From: Myxococcales bacterium SG8_38
GTDB taxonomy: Bacteria > Myxococcota_A > Polyangia > Polyangiales > Houyiibacteriaceae
Reading direction: 5' to 3'
Length of the DNA: 32,590 nt
NCBI GenBank assembly: GCA_001303415.1
Contig: LJTN01000070.1
Location: forward strand, 1 to 32,590
Below are positions 30,829 through 32,590 of this stretch, piece after piece; within the stretch, counting starts at the first letter, position 1; each line of letters begins with the position of its first letter. Position numbers and translations under genes: made by a program. The notes beneath the pieces are model-generated. The model saw only the letters and a list, made by a program, of their open reading frames with translations, searched no databases and was not told where the DNA came from.

Positions 30829-31683
30829 TCAGTGGGTTTCGAACCAGCGGAGGATTGCCTCGTTCACCTCGGTCGGGCGCTCTAGGTGCAGGAAATGGCC
30901 CGCTTCCGCGAGGGTCAACGTCTCGAATAGTGCGCTGAAGTGCTTCTCTTGGCCCTCGGTCATTTCCGGGCCGATACAGCCGTCTCGTTCGCCGTGAAGA
31001 TAGAGCGTGGGGACGACGGTCGGTCCGGCTTCAAGCGTCCGACGTAGCGTGCGGATGACTTTGGGGGAAGCGAGAGCCCGGTAGTACTGGAGCGGCGCCG
31101 GCATGCTCGACCGCAAGCAGAGCTCGAGCTCTTCGAAGTAGCTCGAGCCCGGATCGAATCCCGGCGACCAAGTCCTCCAAAGACGTCGAATGAACCGGAA
31201 GCTCCGCCAGCGCACGACGAGGTCGGAGACCATGGGTATTTGGAACAGGGCCATGTACGCGCTTCTGCCCAGCTGTCGCGGGTGCTTCTCTAGATTGGCT
31301 TCGAAGGCCAGCAGATGTGGAACAGCCAGCATGGCGGCGGCGCGGACGCGGGCAGGGCTCAGCGCAGAAGCGAAGCTCGCGATGACCGCGCCCCAATCGT
31401 GGCCGACGATACGGATTGGCTCCGATGGCGACAGCTCGTCGGCGAGCGCGAGGATCTTTTGGGCCAGGGTGGGCACGTCGAAGGGGCCCTCGAGCGACGA
31501 GGGTGCATAGCCGGGAAGCCATGGGCTCACGGCTCGATACCCCGCGTTGCAAAGGTCCCTGCTGAGCGGCTCCCAAGTCCGCGGAATGTCGGGAAACCCG
31601 TAAAGGCACAAGACCAGGGGCGCATCCGCATTTCCGCTGGAGACGTACGAAATCCCTGTTCGCTCGGAGCGTGACCGCCGCAT
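30829..31683 (-). CDS. Alpha/beta hydrolase, epoxide-hydrolase/dehalogenase-like
   Basis: The 284-residue product has the alpha/beta hydrolase core with an Asp nucleophile, Asp96 in VGHDWGAV, as in epoxide hydrolases and haloalkane dehalogenases. The acid region is LYLHGERDGCIG, and the catalytic His lies in AEAGHFLHLERP. The oxyanion motif near residue 27 reads YGFP instead of HGFP, with Tyr28 in place of the usual His. A cap region (about 130-200) rich in Arg, Trp and Phe sits between the nucleophile and the acid. The substrate is not predictable. It follows the N-formylglutamate-amidohydrolase-type gene by 9 bases. Confidence 0.85.
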   Translation of the reverse strand: MRRSRSERTGISYVSSGNADAPLVLCLYGFPDIPRTWEPLSRDLCNAGYRAVSPWLPGYAPSSLEGPFDVPTLAQKILALADELSPSEPIRIVGHDWGAVIASFASALSPARVRAAAMLAVPHLLAFEANLEKHPRQLGRSAYMALFQIPMVSDLVVRWRSFRFIRRLWRTWSPGFDPGSSYFEELELCLRSSMPAPLQYYRALASPKVIRTLRRTLEAGPTVVPTLYLHGERDGCIGPEMTEGQEKHFSALFETLTLAEAGHFLHLERPTEVNEAILRWFETH

Positions 31684-31692
31684 CTACGAAGC

Positions 31693-32403
31693 TTACGAGA
31701 AGAATGCGGCCAGCGCCGCCGCAAGGCGAGCGGCAAATGCGTCGTCGACGATCAAATCTTGGCGGGCTTCGATCTCGAGGGCACAGCGCCCGAATTCGCG
31801 CGCATGCCGCACCGGCGAGTAGGCGAGCCCGTCCTTGCCCGACCATGGTTCGTTCGCCAGCACATGAAAGCCCGCGCCCTCCAAATGGCGTATCAACTGA
31901 TACGCGGGCTCTTCGTCGTCGTCGAATAAAACCCCGAGCTCCAAAACCCGCGCATCACCTTCATAGTTGTCGGTGAAGGTGTGGATGGAAAACACGGTGT
32001 CACCGCGGCTGCGCGCGACCATCGCGCGGACGGCCGAATGGTAGGGGTGGTAGAATCGATCGATACGACGCTGGCGCTCCGCATCGAGGAGCGCTTCGTT
32101 CAGATGAACTTTCTTGCCGTCCGCATTCGTGCGGAAAAGTGTGTCTGCGTCGAGCGGGCGATTGGGATCGATCAAGAGCCTCGAGAATCGGGAGAGGATG
32201 GCAGGTGCGTTCATCAAGCGAGCCACCCGTCGGGTGAATGCTGCGGCGCCGATGTCGCTCGCCCAGTGCGTATCGACGAGCCAACGATCTTCCTCGGGCC
32301 ACCTCCAAGGCTCGGGAAGCGCAGCCGACGCGTGCTCGCAGGTAAACACCAACCGGCCGTCATAGTCGCCGTCGATCTCTTCTACCGCGTGGGACCAGCT
32401 CAT
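31693..32403 (-). CDS. N-formylglutamate amidohydrolase family protein
   Basis: Classical members hydrolyse N-formylglutamate in histidine degradation. Many homologues, however, sit outside that pathway, and no hut gene is seen here, so the substrate is uncertain. The 236-residue product from ATG 32403 has the family blocks LVFTCEHASAALP (the metal-binding E-H), DTHWASDIGAAAF, LSRFSRLLIDPNRP and FSIHTFTDN, then CALEIEARQDLI near the end. The open frame continues upstream to 32571 but that extension has no support. It leads a two-gene minus-strand unit with the alpha/beta hydrolase. Confidence 0.85.
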   Translation of the reverse strand: MSWSHAVEEIDGDYDGRLVFTCEHASAALPEPWRWPEEDRWLVDTHWASDIGAAAFTRRVARLMNAPAILSRFSRLLIDPNRPLDADTLFRTNADGKKVHLNEALLDAERQRRIDRFYHPYHSAVRAMVARSRGDTVFSIHTFTDNYEGDARVLELGVLFDDDEEPAYQLIRHLEGAGFHVLANEPWSGKDGLAYSPVRHAREFGRCALEIEARQDLIVDDAFAARLAAALAAFFS

Positions 32404-32444
32404 GGCCGAATTGTAAGTGTCCTCGCCAAAAGTCGAGCTACGCG

Positions 32445-32472
32445 ATGACACTGAACAATTGAGCGGTATACT
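32445..32472 (+). promoter_or_regulatory. Sigma-70-type promoter at the right edge
   Basis: ATGACA (32445-32450), a 16-base spacer and TATACT (32467-32472) give a near-consensus promoter on the plus strand. The expected start lies about 30 bases before the GTG of the partial gene that follows. Confidence 0.55.
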
Positions 32473-32511
32473 CGAAAGAGAACCCGAGGGGGGGCAGAAG
32501 GAAAGAACCCC

Positions 32512-32590
32512 GTGCCGCACCCCGACGAAGACCCGGATTCCCTCGGAAAGACGCGGCGGCGCCCCAGCCACTTTCGAAAGAAGGCCCGAC
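32512..32590 (+). CDS. Start of a gene cut by the right edge, product unknown
   Basis: An open frame begins at GTG 32512, eight bases after AAGGA and downstream of the TATACT promoter, and stays open for 26 codons to the window end. The visible part is polar and basic (PHPDEDPDSLGKTRRRPSHF, then RKKAR), with no signal peptide. Nothing can be said about function. It would diverge from the N-formylglutamate-amidohydrolase-type gene. Confidence 0.5.
   Translation, partial: MPHPDEDPDSLGKTRRRPSHFRKKAR

Noticed and set aside
1..32590. CRISPR arrays, phage or secretion clusters, biosynthetic gene clusters, tRNAs
   Set aside because: No regularly spaced repeats, integrase, transposase, capsid, NRPS/PKS or tRNA-like cloverleaf was found on reading both strands.

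Overview
This GC-rich window looks like chromosomal housekeeping DNA from a Myxococcota (former Deltaproteobacteria) relative. The reasons are a PilZ-like domain of the type first catalogued as a Myxococcus xanthus paralogous domain, a B. subtilis-type PurF, a linked rpoN/hpf/ptsN/hprK/rapZ/ptsH/ptsI block, frequent GTG/TTG starts, several 4-bp ATGA/GTGA/TTGA gene overlaps and many small uncharacterised lipoproteins. The species cannot be read from the sequence. I found no tRNA, rRNA, CRISPR array, transposase or phage gene.

Layout. Positions 1-1423 (minus) hold the 5' part of argC and the rplM-rpsI ribosomal pair, with a promoter and a terminator. A secreted two-repeat protein and a long plsB follow on the plus strand (1584-4813). 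A Fe-S HhH-GPD-like (TIGR02757) gene on the minus strand and a cysteine-less thioredoxin-fold lipoprotein on the plus strand diverge at about 5690. From 12375 down to 6237 runs one minus-strand unit: rpoN, hpf, ptsN, hprK, rapZ, ptsH, ptsI. It encodes a complete regulatory phosphotransferase system (EI, HPr, EIIA-Ntr, HPr kinase/phosphorylase) plus RapZ, sigma-54 and the ribosome hibernation factor, with no sugar permease and no EIIA-Man. Positions 12490-15419 hold small signalling genes: a receiver with a degenerate GGDEF, a zinc-ribbon membrane protein, a GNAT acetyltransferase and a PilZ-like protein.

An intergenic repeat cluster lies at 15431-15638. It has two identical 45-bp tandem copies and one inverted copy, and it supplies the stop codon of the adjacent Nudix gene. 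A small unknown gene diverges from a manA / GT2 glycosyltransferase / NodB-type deacetylase operon (16435-19193), which probably acts on a surface glycan or glycolipid. Then come an RNase HI with an extra N-terminal region, an anchored unknown protein, an AI-2E-type permease behind an RNase HII-like gene, a pseudo-receiver protein, a MepA-like endopeptidase lipoprotein, and a TPR protein fused to a zincin-like domain that has lost its metal ligands.

The last third holds a RluA-type pseudouridine synthase overlapping a rifampicin-phosphotransferase-type PEP-dikinase relative, then purF. Behind purF is a 231-bp non-coding element bounded by 59-bp near-perfect inverted arms. An epoxide-hydrolase-like alpha/beta hydrolase and an N-formylglutamate-amidohydrolase-family gene form a minus-strand pair. 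A new plus-strand gene starts at the right edge behind a recognisable promoter.

No single spectacular new system is evident. The strongest leads are the two repeat elements, the pseudo-zincin TPR protein, the RNase HII-like protein, the RPH-like enzyme and the shape of the PTS operon. Coding density is very high, and six convergent gene pairs overlap at their 3' ends. No stretch longer than 300 bases lacks a gene; the longest is the 292-bp repeat region behind purF.
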